A model generated the notes under the pieces. The model saw nothing but the letters and a program-made list of their open reading frames with translations, was not told where the DNA came from and did not search any database. From positions 62,001 to 126,000 of the forward strand of contig CAVQVR010000013.1 of NCBI GenBank assembly GCA_963717195.1: DNA of 64,000 bases, written 5' to 3'. The position numbers and the translations under genes are program-made. Positions 54,358-63,641 of this stretch are shown piece by piece. Source of the DNA: JACDAE01 sp963717195 (lineage in GTDB: Bacteria > Chloroflexota > Ktedonobacteria > Ktedonobacterales > Ktedonobacteraceae). The first letter of the stretch is position 1; each line of letters opens with the position of its first letter.

Positions 54358-55157
54358 ATGACCACAACGAGCGAGCGTACCCTGGTAAATTACACCGCTA
54401 CCGAGGGCGTAGCGATCATCGAGTTTAACAATCTACCCGCCAACACGTACAGCTATGAGATGATGAGCCAGCTCGACGACGCTATCATACGAGCACGTTT
54501 CGACGAGAGTGTGTACGTTCTCCTCCTGCGTGGGGCGGGCGAGAAATTCTTTAGTGCTGGTGCAGAAATTAGTATGTTGAATGCGGTCACACCGGAGTTC
54601 AAGTACTATTTCTGTCTGCATGCCAACGAGACATTGACGCGCCTGGAGCAAACGCCCAAGATCGTTATTGCTGCGTTGAATGGACATACCGTTGGCGGTG
54701 GTCTAGAGATTGCCCTTGCCTGTGATCTACGCATTGCACGTCGTGGAGGCGGCAAAGTTGGATTACCTGAAGTAAATCTTGGTGTGCTTCCTGGCACCGG
54801 TGGAACACAGCGCCTGGCACGTGCATTGCCCAAAACAAGGCTATTGAATTGATGACCGAAGGCAAACTCATCAGCTTTGAAGAGGCAGCCGAACTTGGCC
54901 TTATCAACTACATCTACGCATCCGAAAACTACTGGGAAGAGGTCATGAAGTACGCCCGCTCCTTCTGTCCGCCCAATAAGGCCGCAAAAGCTGCTGGACG
55001 CATCAAACGTGCCGTACAATCCGGCTCCGAAGTCTCATTCTCCGAGAGCCTGGCAATCGAGCGCGAGATGCAGCAACTCCTCTTCCAGAGCGAGGACGCC
55101 AAAGAAGGTATTGCCGCCTATATCGAGAAGCGCACTCCCAACTTTAAAGCACGGTAG
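54358..55157 (+). pseudogene. enoyl-CoA hydratase/isomerase, frameshifted
   Basis: Crotonase-fold enzyme of about 266 residues for beta-oxidation-like steps after ring opening (PaaF/PaaG-type role by context). The first frame has the oxyanion-hole segments FSAGAEIS and NGHTVGGGLEIALACDLRIA and the acidic LPEVNLGVLPGTGGTQRL. It stops at 54852. The second frame picks up as NKAIELMTEGKLISFEEAAELGLIN and runs to 55157. The break is at the A run 54832-54835; one more A restores ALPKNKAIELM. The stop overlaps the hairpin starting at 55157. The reaction (hydratase or isomerase) cannot be decided from the visible residues. Confidence 0.88.
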
Positions 55158-55241
55158 GGACCACGTTTACGACGCCCAGACGTATAGACCGCGTTTACGA
55201 CGCCCAGGTGTGTACCATAAATGTGGTCCCGATACCTGGGC
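55157..55241 (+). repeat. repeat-derived, mutually exclusive hairpins before the CoA ligase gene
   Basis: A 13-base stem is possible between gggaccacgttta (55157-55169) and taaatgtggtccc (55218-55230), with one G-T pair. A second stem pairs gcccaggt (55202-55209) with acctgggc (55234-55241). The loop of the second contains the right arm of the first, so both cannot form together. The direct repeat cgtttacgacgcccag occurs at 55164-55179 and 55192-55207. It resembles an attenuator, but may simply be a nested repeat element. Confidence 0.55.
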
Positions 55242-55295
55242 ACACCCATAGTCATTCACAGTTGAATGTCCTCCACAAAGAAAGGGGTATGATCC

Positions 55296-56897
55296 ATGTC
55301 CATTGTCGCATCCATTCCCAATGTTGTGCTTCCGGATCAGTTCAATGCAGCGACCGCCTTTTTAGATCGCACCCTTGCTGAGGGCCGAGGAGACAGGCCA
55401 GCCATCTATTATGAAGGCGAAACATACACCTACAACCAGATCGCGGAACTCGCCAATCGCGTCGGTAATGGACTGCTTGACCTTGGCATTGAAATAGAGC
55501 AGCGCGTCGCATTACTCCTCCTCGACTCGCCCCAGTTCGCTGCTTCCTTCTTCGGTACAATCAAAATAGGTGCCGTGCCGGTTCCGCTCAATACCATGCT
55601 TTTTCCTCGTGACTATGTGTACCTGCTCAATGATAGTCGCGCAAAGGTGTTGCTTATACATGCCAGTCTGTGGAAACAGATTCGGCAAGAACTACCCAAC
55701 TTTAAGTACTTGCGCCATGTTGTCGTTGTTGGACTGGAGCAGGAAGGGGAACAAAAAACAGTAACGCTTCACGATTTTGCGAGCTGGACGCATAAAGCTT
55801 CAACTCAGCTAGAGGTCGCTGAAACCTCCAAAGATGACAGCGCCTTCTGGCTCTACAGTTCTGGCAGCACAGGCTTTCCCAAAGGCTGTGTCCATCTGCA
55901 GCATGATATGACATATTGTACCGAATACTATGCAAAGCCGTTCCTCAATCTTACGGAAAATGATATTCTCTTCTCATCTTCCAAGCTCTTTTTCGCTTAT
56001 GGCCTGGGCAATGGACTCTATTTCCCCTTCGCCGTCGGGGCCAGTGCCGTGCATTATCCGGGACGCCCTCTGCCGGAGGAGATTTTCAAGGTTGTTGAGC
56101 GCTATAAGCCAACGATCTTCTTTGGAGTACCGACCCTCTACGCTGGTATGCTTGCCGTTTCCGATGCCGACAAACGTTTCGACTTCTCTTCTGTCCGCAT
56201 CTGCGTCTCTGCAGGAGAAGCCCTGCCAGCAGATATCCAACAGCGCTGGAAGCAGAAATTCCATATTGATATCCTTGATGGCATTGGCAGTACCGAGATC
56301 CTTCACATCTTTGTGAGCAACCGCCAGGGCGAAATACGACCAGGGAGCACTGGAAAAGTCGTCCCTGGCTACGAGGCAAAAATCGTCGACGAGCGGGGAC
56401 AACCCGTTGTGCAGGGAGCGATGGGTGCATTGCATATTCGTGGTGAGAGCACCGCTGCTTACTACTGGAACAAACATCAACGCACTAAGGATACGATCAA
56501 TGGGCACTGGATCGCTACAGGAGATACCTACTACCAGGATGCCGATGGCTATTTCTGGTATTGTGGTCGTGCCGACGATATGCTAAAAGTAGGAGGGCAA
56601 TGGGTCTCTCCTGCTGAAGTAGAAGGAACACTTATCGCCCATCCTGCTGTTCTGGAAGTGGCCGTGATTGGTTTAGCGGATGCGGAAAATCTGATCAAAC
56701 CAAAAGCGTATATTGTGCTCAAGAATGGCTATGAGCCATCAGGAGCTCTGGCCCAGGAACTGCGAACCTTTGTAAAAGAACGCCTGACATCCTTTAAAGC
56801 CCCGCGCTGGATTGAGTTCCTGCCCGAACTTCCCAAAACAGCGACGGGCAAGATTCAACGCTTCGTTTTGCGAGAAACTCCTGGAACCAATGGGTAG
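55296..56897 (+). CDS. benzoate-CoA ligase family protein
   Basis: ATP-dependent acyl-CoA synthetase of 533 residues that activates an aromatic acid to its CoA thioester. AMP-binding motifs: YSSGSTGFPKGCVH (P-loop), GIGSTEILHIF, TGDTYYQDADGYFWYCGRADDM, and the C-terminal PKTATGKIQRF with the catalytic Lys. The segment KLFFAYGLGNGLYFPFAVGAS is typical of benzoate-CoA ligases. The expected phenylacetate-CoA ligase (PaaK) is a different, shorter family, so the acid feeding this cluster may be benzoate-like or the ligase may be broad. It lies in the same direction and probably the same transcript as the paa genes. Confidence 0.9.
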   Translation: MSIVASIPNVVLPDQFNAATAFLDRTLAEGRGDRPAIYYEGETYTYNQIAELANRVGNGLLDLGIEIEQRVALLLLDSPQFAASFFGTIKIGAVPVPLNTMLFPRDYVYLLNDSRAKVLLIHASLWKQIRQELPNFKYLRHVVVVGLEQEGEQKTVTLHDFASWTHKASTQLEVAETSKDDSAFWLYSSGSTGFPKGCVHLQHDMTYCTEYYAKPFLNLTENDILFSSSKLFFAYGLGNGLYFPFAVGASAVHYPGRPLPEEIFKVVERYKPTIFFGVPTLYAGMLAVSDADKRFDFSSVRICVSAGEALPADIQQRWKQKFHIDILDGIGSTEILHIFVSNRQGEIRPGSTGKVVPGYEAKIVDERGQPVVQGAMGALHIRGESTAAYYWNKHQRTKDTINGHWIATGDTYYQDADGYFWYCGRADDMLKVGGQWVSPAEVEGTLIAHPAVLEVAVIGLADAENLIKPKAYIVLKNGYEPSGALAQELRTFVKERLTSFKAPRWIEFLPELPKTATGKIQRFVLRETPGTNG

Positions 56898-56979
56898 GGT
56901 GCGTGTCCTTGCGACCGCCCAATACCGTTTAGGTACGGAGAATGGGTAGGTGTCCGATTGGAGAGAAAGGTAGCGAGAG

Positions 56980-58182
56980 ATGACACATGGAGCAGTTATT
57001 ATCTCAGCAGTAAGAACACCCTTTGGTCGCTATAACGGCGTATTGAAAGATATCCGCCCCGACGATCTAGGAGCGCTGGTCATTCGCGAAGCAATCAGAC
57101 GTGCAAACATTGATCCTGACGAGATTGAAGATGTGATTCTGGGTTGTGCCAACCAGGCGGGTGAGGACAACCGCAACGTCGCCCGCATGTCACTTTTACT
57201 GGCTGGACTTCCTGTTACCGTTGCGGGCCAGACGGTCAATCGGCTCTGTGGGTCGGGCCTGCAAGCAGTCATTGCGGCGGCGCAGGCCATTGCAGTGGGT
57301 GCCGGAGATATGTTTGTAGCTGGTGGCGTTGAGAGCATGACGCGTGCCCCGTTCGTCATGGGAAAAGCTGAGACCGCATTTCCACGCGGCACGATTAGTT
57401 TGCAAGATACAACGCTTGGCTGGCGCTTCATCAATCCCCAACTTGCAGAGATGCATCATCCCTACACAATGGGTGAGACAGCAGAAAATGTTGCCACGAG
57501 CTACGGAGTCAGTCGTCAAGAGCAAGATGCCTTTGCATTACGTAGCCATCAACGTGCCGTAGCTGCTATTGAAGGGGGCTGGATGGCTGAAGAGATCGTC
57601 GGAGTCCCTGTTCCACAAAAAAAAGGCGAGGCCATCATTGTCTCGCGCGACGAACATCCACGTCCCGAAACGACGTTGGAAGCTTTAGGCAAGCTCAAAC
57701 CAGCGTTCCGTAAAGGCGGTTCAGTGACCGCGGGCAACTCAGCAGGCATCAATGATGGAGCAGCAGCTCTGGTCCTTACCTCAGCCGAGAAGGCTGAGCA
57801 ACCTGGTATCAAGCCCTGGGCACGTGTTGTTGCAACAGGTGTTGCAGGTGTGGACCCTGCCTATATGGGGCTGGGACCAATTCCTGCCAGCCGCAAAGCT
57901 CTGGCCAGGGCTGGTTTGAGCATCAACGACATGGACCTGATCGAGATCAACGAAGCCTTTGCCTCGCAGGCGCTCTATTGTGCCCGCGAACTGGAAATTG
58001 ACCAGGACAAACTCAACGTCAACGGCGGTGCAATCGCTCTGGGCCATCCATTAGGCGCTTCCGGGGCACGCATTCTAGGCACGCTGCTCCACGAGTTGCG
58101 TCGTCGTGGAGGGCACTATGGATTGGCAAGTATGTGCATCGGGGTCGGTCAAGGAATTGCGGTCGTGGTCGAAATGCTCTAA
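56980..58182 (+). CDS. thiolase (acetyl-CoA acyltransferase, PaaJ/PcaF-like)
   Basis: Degradative thiolase of 400 residues that would cleave 3-oxoadipyl-CoA or a similar intermediate. The active-site Cys is in [11 protein letters not shown], the second motif is [19 protein letters not shown], and the C-terminal Cys is in [16 protein letters not shown]. Length near 400 and the start [23 protein letters not shown] match PcaF/PaaJ-type enzymes. As the last gene of the aromatic cluster, 82 bases after the ligase, it fits the final step to acetyl-CoA and succinyl-CoA. A general acetoacetyl-CoA thiolase is the alternative. Confidence 0.92.
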   Translation: MTHGAVIISAVRTPFGRYNGVLKDIRPDDLGALVIREAIRRANIDPDEIEDVILGCANQAGEDNRNVARMSLLLAGLPVTVAGQTVNRLCGSGLQAVIAAAQAIAVGAGDMFVAGGVESMTRAPFVMGKAETAFPRGTISLQDTTLGWRFINPQLAEMHHPYTMGETAENVATSYGVSRQEQDAFALRSHQRAVAAIEGGWMAEEIVGVPVPQKKGEAIIVSRDEHPRPETTLEALGKLKPAFRKGGSVTAGNSAGINDGAAALVLTSAEKAEQPGIKPWARVVATGVAGVDPAYMGLGPIPASRKALARAGLSINDMDLIEINEAFASQALYCARELEIDQDKLNVNGGAIALGHPLGASGARILGTLLHELRRRGGHYGLASMCIGVGQGIAVVVEML

Positions 58183-58191
58183 CGTTGGCTA

Positions 58192-58275
58192 TGTAGGGGC
58201 CTGAATACTTCGCGCCCGCCGTGCCCAAGAATTCGTTCTACATAGGCGCGATCAATCCATTGGTTGGTCGCGCCT
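58192..58275. repeat. two dispersed palindromic repeats between thiolase and cydA
   Basis: The first copy (58192-58220) begins tgtaggggcctgaatac and ends cgcgcccgcc, matching the copy at 53993. The second is a hairpin: aggcgcgatcaa (58244-58255) with ttggtcgcgcct (58264-58275), one G-T pair and an eight-base loop. They are separated by about 23 bases. They may act as a terminator for the aromatic operon. Confidence 0.65.
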
Positions 58276-58366
58276 CTACAATTGAGAAAAACTGAGAAAA
58301 ACTTAACCAGGTGCTGGAACGTGTAACAAGTACATGTTGAGAAAGCCTATCTCAGCAGTTCTTTTT

Positions 58367-58408
58367 GTCGATGCCCTTAACAATCTGGTCGATGCCCTTA
58401 ACAATCTG
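58367..58408 (+). repeat. perfect 21-bp tandem repeat upstream of cydA
   Basis: The unit gtcgatgcccttaacaatctg occurs twice without a gap (58367-58387 and 58388-58408), ending 37 bases before the cydA ATG. A smaller tandem, tgagaaaaac, lies at 58283-58292 and 58293-58302. A duplicated regulator site is possible. Otherwise 58276-58445 holds nothing recognisable. Confidence 0.85.
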
Positions 58409-58445
58409 TATGAATGAAACGAGGATCGGAAAGAGGGTACTATGT

Positions 58446-59819
58446 ATGTTTTCTAACCTGGTCGCTGCACGTGCTCAGATGGGCACGTCGCTGGTTTTTC
58501 ACATCATTTTCTCAGTTCTGGGCGTTGGTTTACCACTCATGCTCTGCATTGCCGAAGGACTCGCGCTCTGGAAAAAGGATGGCACCTGGATGTCCCTCTC
58601 GCGCCAGTGGACGAAAGCCTTTGCCATCCTGTTCGCTATCGGTGCCGTCTCTGGCGCCATCATTGAGTTTGAACTGAGTCTGCTGTGGCCCACCTGGACG
58701 AAATACTCCGGTTCCATCATTGGCCTGCCCTTTGCGCTAGAGGGGTTCGCTTTTTTTATTGAAGGTATTTTTCTGGGCGTATATCTCTTTGGGGCAAAAC
58801 GTCTCTCCCCATTCGTCCACTGGCTTACATCGTTTCCTATCTGGATTAGCGGTGTCACCTCGGCCTGGTTCGTTACCAGCGCCAATTCCTGGATGAATTC
58901 GCCTGCAGGCTTCCAGATCGTGCATGGAAAGGTGACAGGCGTTGATCCCTTCCAGGCAATTTTAAACCCCAGCACTCCCTACGAAACAACGCATATGATT
59001 CTGGCTTGCTACGTCGCCACGGGTTTTGGTGTCGCTGCCATCTACGCGGTTGGCATGCTAAGAGGGACGCGTGATGATTACCATCGCAAAGGGCTGTTGT
59101 TGGGCATGTTGCTGGGCGTTGTCGCCATTCCGTTGCAGATCGTCAGTGGCGACTTCAATGCTCGTTTTCTAGAGACCGCTCAACCGACAAAGTACGCGGC
59201 AATGGAGGGTGTACTCCAATCAGGCAATGGTAAGCCGCTCTACATCGGAGGAATCGTGGATGCAAAGACTGGTAAGGTCTATTATGCCATCGAGATTCCA
59301 CAGGGTGAGAGTCTCATCAGCCATTTTGATCTTAATTCTTATACACGCGGCCTGGATTCCTTTCCAGCCAGCGACCAGCCCGATCATCCTACACTCGTTC
59401 ATCTCTCCTTTGATGGGATGGTGGGGAGTGGCTTCTTTGCGCTATTTGCAGGGGCCATCTTCTGGCTGTTCTACTTCCGACGCAAACGGGTTGTGCCTGA
59501 ACAAAGATGGGTGCTCTGGTTAGCCGCTCTCTCAGGTCCACTCTCATTCATTGCGATAGAACTGGGCTGGATCGTTACCGAGGAAGGGCGACAACCCTGG
59601 GTCATCTATGGTCTGTTGCGCACAAGCAATGCAGTTAATCCGGCGCAATGGATGAATGTAAGTTTCCTGGTCTTTTCCTGCATCTATGTCTTGCTGGGAA
59701 CAACTCTGGTAATTTTGTTGCTGCGACTGGCGCGGAGTCCCAAACCTGAGCAAACATGGTCTCGTTTGATAGAGGTCGAGTCGGGTAGGAAGGAAGCAGA
59801 GGAGGCGATCCCATCATGA
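58446..59819 (+). CDS. cydA: cytochrome bd-type quinol oxidase subunit I
   Basis: Membrane subunit of 457 residues that oxidises quinol and carries the hemes of a bd-type oxidase. ATG 58446 is chosen because GAGG stands about ten bases before it and the family start FSNLVAARAQMGTSLVFHIIF follows; the longer frame from 58365 only translates the tandem repeat. Conserved features are the heme-ligand His in FHIIF, the Q-loop region with short length, and ELGWIVTEEGRQPWVIYG, the GRQPW motif. About nine membrane helices are expected. The end overlaps cydB as ATGA. No cydCD or cydX gene was found nearby. Confidence 0.94.
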   Translation: MFSNLVAARAQMGTSLVFHIIFSVLGVGLPLMLCIAEGLALWKKDGTWMSLSRQWTKAFAILFAIGAVSGAIIEFELSLLWPTWTKYSGSIIGLPFALEGFAFFIEGIFLGVYLFGAKRLSPFVHWLTSFPIWISGVTSAWFVTSANSWMNSPAGFQIVHGKVTGVDPFQAILNPSTPYETTHMILACYVATGFGVAAIYAVGMLRGTRDDYHRKGLLLGMLLGVVAIPLQIVSGDFNARFLETAQPTKYAAMEGVLQSGNGKPLYIGGIVDAKTGKVYYAIEIPQGESLISHFDLNSYTRGLDSFPASDQPDHPTLVHLSFDGMVGSGFFALFAGAIFWLFYFRRKRVVPEQRWVLWLAALSGPLSFIAIELGWIVTEEGRQPWVIYGLLRTSNAVNPAQWMNVSFLVFSCIYVLLGTTLVILLLRLARSPKPEQTWSRLIEVESGRKEAEEAIPS

Positions 59820-60854
59820 TTCTGGCCTATGCATGTGCAATTCTGATCTGGTTATCCATGATCACCTACGCGGTTCTAGGCGGTGCCGACTTTGGTGGTG
59901 GTATCTGGGATCTTTTCTCTCTCGGTCCCGAACAGGAGGACAAACGGCAACTCATCGTGCGTGCGCTTGGACCCGTCTGGGAGGCTAACAACGTCTGGCT
60001 GATTTATATTGTTGTAGGACTCTACACCGCCTTTCCTGTCGTCGCGGCAACGTTGGCAACCGCACTCTTTATCCCGTTCAGCCTGGTATTGATCGGGGTT
60101 GTTCTGCGCGGGGCAGCATTTGCATTCCGCACCAGTTTTTCGGGTGCAGCCACTCCACGCGCAATCTGGGGACGAGCGTTTGACATTGCCAGTATAATCA
60201 CACCGTTCCTGCTGGGAACCTGTGCCGCGGCTGTTGCAAGTGGACGAGATTCGCCTACAAAATGGGCAGCCGCCTGTCGTAGTGTGGGGACCATGGCTCT
60301 CGCCGTTCGCCCTCGCAATCGGTGCTCTGGCATTGGCGTTATGCGCGACTATTGCACCGATCTACCTCACCGTCGAGGCCCAGCGTGTCAAGAATGAAGG
60401 ACTTGCCAGTACCTTTCGCAGGCGAGCCCTCATTGCAAGTGCTATCATGGCCGTACTTGGCATCCTCAGCTTGATTCTTGCATCCTCCGAAGCGCCTATT
60501 CTATGGCATGGCATGCTTGACCACGCCCTCTGGGCTGTCATCGTAACTGCTTTAATTGGAGTTGCAACCGCCGCCGCCGTATTCTTTCGTTACTTTCGCA
60601 CAGCTCGCCTATTGATAGGGGTTACAACAGGAGCATTGCTTGGAACATGGGGCCTTGCTCAACTTCCCTATATCATTCCACCCGATCTGACTGTCACTGC
60701 CGCTGCCAGTCCTCCAACCACACTCAAAGACTTCTTCATTACCGCGCTTATCGGCATGCTGATCTTGCTTCCATCGCTCTGGTTCCTCTTCCATGTCTTC
60801 AAAGTCCAGGACACTATGCCGCCAGTGCATGAAAAGGAGGTGAAAGGTGTCTGA
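59816..60854 (+). pseudogene. cydB: cytochrome bd-type quinol oxidase subunit II, frameshifted
   Basis: Partner subunit of CydA, about 345 residues if repaired. The first frame begins YAVLGGADFGGGIWDLFSLG, typical of CydB, and continues to LLGTCAAAVASGR. The second frame resumes as IRLQNGQPPVVVWGPWLSPFALAIG and runs to 60854. One extra base at about 60245-60249 (ggacgagattc) accounts for the shift; it is not a homopolymer. The translation start overlaps the cydA stop (ATGA). With the shift as written the oxidase could not assemble. Confidence 0.9.
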
Positions 60855-60901
60855 ATTTTCTATAACGTGGCTTTCATATGGTGGGGCGAAAGGAGCAGGC
60901 A

Positions 60902-61129
60902 ATGACGATTATGGGTATGTTTGACTATGGGCTCATTGTGCTCTTTTTCATAGGTGTTGCGAGTTTACTCTTTCTTGTCACACGCACGGATGCGCAGCAA
61001 GCAGCACAGCAGCAATCACTTTCTGCACCCCAGCAGGCGAAAGGAGCATATGCATTACTTGCGCTCCTGCTTGTATTTCTCATTGCCGTGACCTTTTTCA
61101 CACAGAAAGGAAGCACACGAGAGCATTAA
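60902..61129 (+). CDS. small membrane protein downstream of cydAB
   Basis: Unrecognised protein of 75 residues with two hydrophobic segments (YGLIVLFFIGVASLLFLV and AYALLALLLVFLIAVTFF) separated by a Gln-rich polar loop. AAAGGAG stands seven bases before the ATG. It is 47 bases after cydB and very likely in the same transcript. It is longer than the single-helix CydX, but a similar accessory role is conceivable (inference only). Confidence 0.7.
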   Translation: MTIMGMFDYGLIVLFFIGVASLLFLVTRTDAQQAAQQQSLSAPQQAKGAYALLALLLVFLIAVTFFTQKGSTREH

Positions 61130-61132
61130 ATT

Positions 61133-61375
61133 ATGAACAATTCACCTTTTAACGATAACAAGAGCCTGCAACCTTCAGATAGATACTGCATTGGAGCAAT
61201 CGTGTTTCTCTGCCTTGCTATGTTCTTTCTCAGCGTGGTTGTATTCACTGTAAGTCCTCTAACTATTCTAGGGATTATCTCAACCTGCATCGGAGTCCTC
61301 CTGATGCTTGGCTGTATTGTCTGTTTTGTTCTCTACAGTCGTGCGTTGAAAAAAGAAGAGGAACATCTCACTTGA
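61133..61375 (+). CDS. small membrane protein, second after cydAB
   Basis: Unrecognised protein of 80 residues with two hydrophobic segments (IGAIVFLCLAMFFLSVVVFTV and IISTCIGVLLMLGCIVCFVL), a hydrophilic N-terminus and a charged tail KKEEEHLT. It starts three bases after the previous stop, with only a weak ribosome site, so it may depend on translation of the gene before it. It is convergent with the XRE-TPR gene. Confidence 0.6.
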   Translation: MNNSPFNDNKSLQPSDRYCIGAIVFLCLAMFFLSVVVFTVSPLTILGIISTCIGVLLMLGCIVCFVLYSRALKKEEEHLT

Positions 61376-61440
61376 CGATCCTCTTATTGTTCTCTGTACT
61401 AGAAGTGGCCATACAATAGCATTCATATAGTCGTAGGGCG

Positions 61441-63132
61441 CTATGTGGTTGGGAGGCTGTCTTTAAAAAGATCAAACGCTGCCTGATAGGTTTCTTCGGC
61501 GACTGCTGGTGCGACCTGGAGGCGCTCCTCTAAGAGCATGATGTAGCGCTGGTAGCTGCGTGTGAGATAACTCAGGTCGTGTTCTTTGGAGAAAGCAGAT
61601 TGACGCTCTGTATTCAAGGAGGCTTTGAAGCACTTGTTGGCATGAATGTAACTGTCAGAGGCATACGTCGCAGTTGTTGCTGCCCGTCCCAGTTCCTCGG
61701 CCACTTCTCCTGATGCTGAGAAGATAGCAGCTAAGATTATTGGATTAAGTGCATTGTTCTTCAGAGCATCAGGTACGCGGGGCAATGCTTGAACGCGGTA
61801 CATATCAACATCCGCTAGCGTAAGAGCATCCTGGATCCGTGAGCGGAGAAGCTCAGGTGTTGCCAGTGTATCCAGAATGAGCTGACAAAGATGAGATGCA
61901 CGCGCACGCGCACGCAGAGCTGTATCATCATAGCCTTCCAGGCGAGCTACTGCTGCACACTGCACATAGACGCTAACGAGTGAGGATAAAGCTGTGTATA
62001 ATACGACTTCTGAGTCAGGAGAGCTCATACTGGCATCGAGCGTGAGCCCATTGCAGTTGAGTAGTACCTGGCGGCATTGTTCCTCTGCTTCATCGAGTAT
62101 CGTGGCACATTGCAGCAACTTTATTGGCTGCGTTCTTGATGACTGTTCCAGTGCCACGTAGCGGCGCAATGCACAGAGAGCAAGCAGGATGAGCGCGTGG
62201 AGGAGACGTGCCTGCAATTCACCCATGCGATTGCTACTGACCTGGTAAAGTGTGCGGCTCTGGAGCAGGAAGCTTATGGCACGTTGAAGCTGATGTTCCT
62301 TTTCTTCGTAAGAGAGTTTTGTAGAGCCTGATTCTTGATAGATCGACGCGTAGGTGCAATAGCCAAGTCCCATATAGGTCTGCCCTGCTACATCCATATT
62401 ACTGGTTGAACACAGAGACTGGCGAGCGCTTTCATAGTGCTCAAGCGCCTCAGCGTGAATGCCCAATGCACGATAATCATCCCCACAATGCTGTTCCACC
62501 TTTAAGAGAAGAGTAGGAGCTTTCCCATCAGTTAATAAGTGCAAGGCGCGTCGGTGGTAGCTCAAAGCAGCCTGATACATATGCGCGAGGGCGGAATTTG
62601 TTCCCAACGCATCAAGAATGGCAGGTTGATGCTTCTCAGGAGAGAGTATGAGTGCGCGCTCCAGCAAGTGTTGAGCATCTTCAAGATTTCTCTCTTCTTG
62701 CAGCATCAAGCCCTTCACCAGGCAATAGCGGGCCTGCTTCTGTAATGGGAGGCGCATTATTGCCGCCAGTGAGAGCACTGAGATCTCCTGTGTGAAGGAA
62801 GCGTGAGGTAGCTCTATGCCTTCAAGTACCATACCCAGCAGTGTCATGCTTTCGTCCTGCTCATCGTTTTCATCTTGAAAAGAGAGAGAAGGTACCATCT
62901 GAGCAGTACTGGATTGCATGGGCGTTGATTGTTCAGCAAGTTGCTTAAAGTAATCGACCGATTGATCAAGCTGTTCAGCAAAGAAGCGTAGAGCCTCGTA
63001 AGATGGGACGATCTTCTCTCGCTCAACTGCGCTGACATAGGATTTTGAGAAGTGTTCTCCACCTAATTCGGTCTGGGTCATTCCTCGTTGTCGTCTCAAC
63101 TGTCGAATGTATGCGCTAATTGGCGTTTGCAT
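61441..63132 (-). CDS. XRE-type regulator with TPR-like repeats
   Basis: Cytoplasmic regulator of 563 residues. Residues 5-62 form an XRE/Cro helix-turn-helix (IRQLRRQRGMTQTELGGEHFSKSYVSAVEREK). The rest is helical with TPR-like units, for example EERNLEDAQHLLERALILSPEKH and MYQAALSYHRRALHLL and HAEALEHYESARQSL. Such fusions in Gram-positives and Chloroflexi sense peptides or partner proteins; no candidate peptide gene is next to it. It is divergent from a cheB gene, with a 509-base gap containing an AT-rich stretch and a large hairpin element. Confidence 0.88.
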   Translation of the reverse strand: MQTPISAYIRQLRRQRGMTQTELGGEHFSKSYVSAVEREKIVPSYEALRFFAEQLDQSVDYFKQLAEQSTPMQSSTAQMVPSLSFQDENDEQDESMTLLGMVLEGIELPHASFTQEISVLSLAAIMRLPLQKQARYCLVKGLMLQEERNLEDAQHLLERALILSPEKHQPAILDALGTNSALAHMYQAALSYHRRALHLLTDGKAPTLLLKVEQHCGDDYRALGIHAEALEHYESARQSLCSTSNMDVAGQTYMGLGYCTYASIYQESGSTKLSYEEKEHQLQRAISFLLQSRTLYQVSSNRMGELQARLLHALILLALCALRRYVALEQSSRTQPIKLLQCATILDEAEEQCRQVLLNCNGLTLDASMSSPDSEVVLYTALSSLVSVYVQCAAVARLEGYDDTALRARARASHLCQLILDTLATPELLRSRIQDALTLADVDMYRVQALPRVPDALKNNALNPIILAAIFSASGEVAEELGRAATTATYASDSYIHANKCFKASLNTERQSAFSKEHDLSYLTRSYQRYIMLLEERLQVAPAVAEETYQAAFDLFKDSLPTT

Positions 63133-63446
63133 AGTGTCTTTCCTTGTAGGTACCTCTGCGAAACCTGAGCCTTCTGCTCATTTACAAATTATATAGCCTT
63201 AACTATCTCTCTAATATTTCAACTCTAGTTTAGAAGAAAGCTACACGAACATATTCTAAATATTGTATCGTAGGTTAGTAAATAGGTCAAGAAATTTTGT
63301 AAAATATTCCTTTTTCTACTAAACTCTAAGGAATTTCAAAGAAATCGCTTTGTAAAGAGTTGCTTCTTGCAACGTTAAGGAACCGTCGCGCGTGTACTTA
63401 TTAAGTATGTGTTTTCTAAGGTTTTCTGCTAAAACTAAAAAATAGC

Positions 63447-63599
63447 AACTCTTCAGGTCTCCTCGCCACCTGCGGTGGCTCGCCCAGGTTTGGTGTGGGT
63501 GGTGGGATTTGCGGCCTGGGGCCGCAAATCCCACCACCCACACCAAACGGCTTGCGAAGCGCCGTAGGCACTGAGGAGTCAGGCCCCTTCTGAAGAGTT
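63447..63599. repeat. multi-hairpin palindromic element with a 28-bp perfect stem
   Basis: The core is a perfect inverted repeat, arms 63489-63516 and 63520-63547 (28 bases each) with loop tgg. To its left is gccacc-tgc-ggtggc (63465-63479) and to its right gctt-gcg-aagc (63550-63560); all three loops have three bases. An outer stem closes the set: aactcttcag (63447-63456) with ctgaagagtt (63590-63599), and ctcctc (63459-63464) with gaggag (63573-63578). The whole is a cruciform-like unit of about 153 bases, about 40 bases before the cheB start. The remaining 63133-63446 is AT-rich with no gene. Confidence 0.8.
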
Positions 63600-63641
63600 A
63601 CAAAAAATATCTCGTTTCCTAAATAGTAAGGAGAGAGTGCT

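Noticed and set aside
63447..63599. Retron-type msr/msd RNA
   Set aside because: A long hairpin with flanking inverted repeats recalls a retron, but no reverse transcriptase gene is adjacent; the next gene is CheB.
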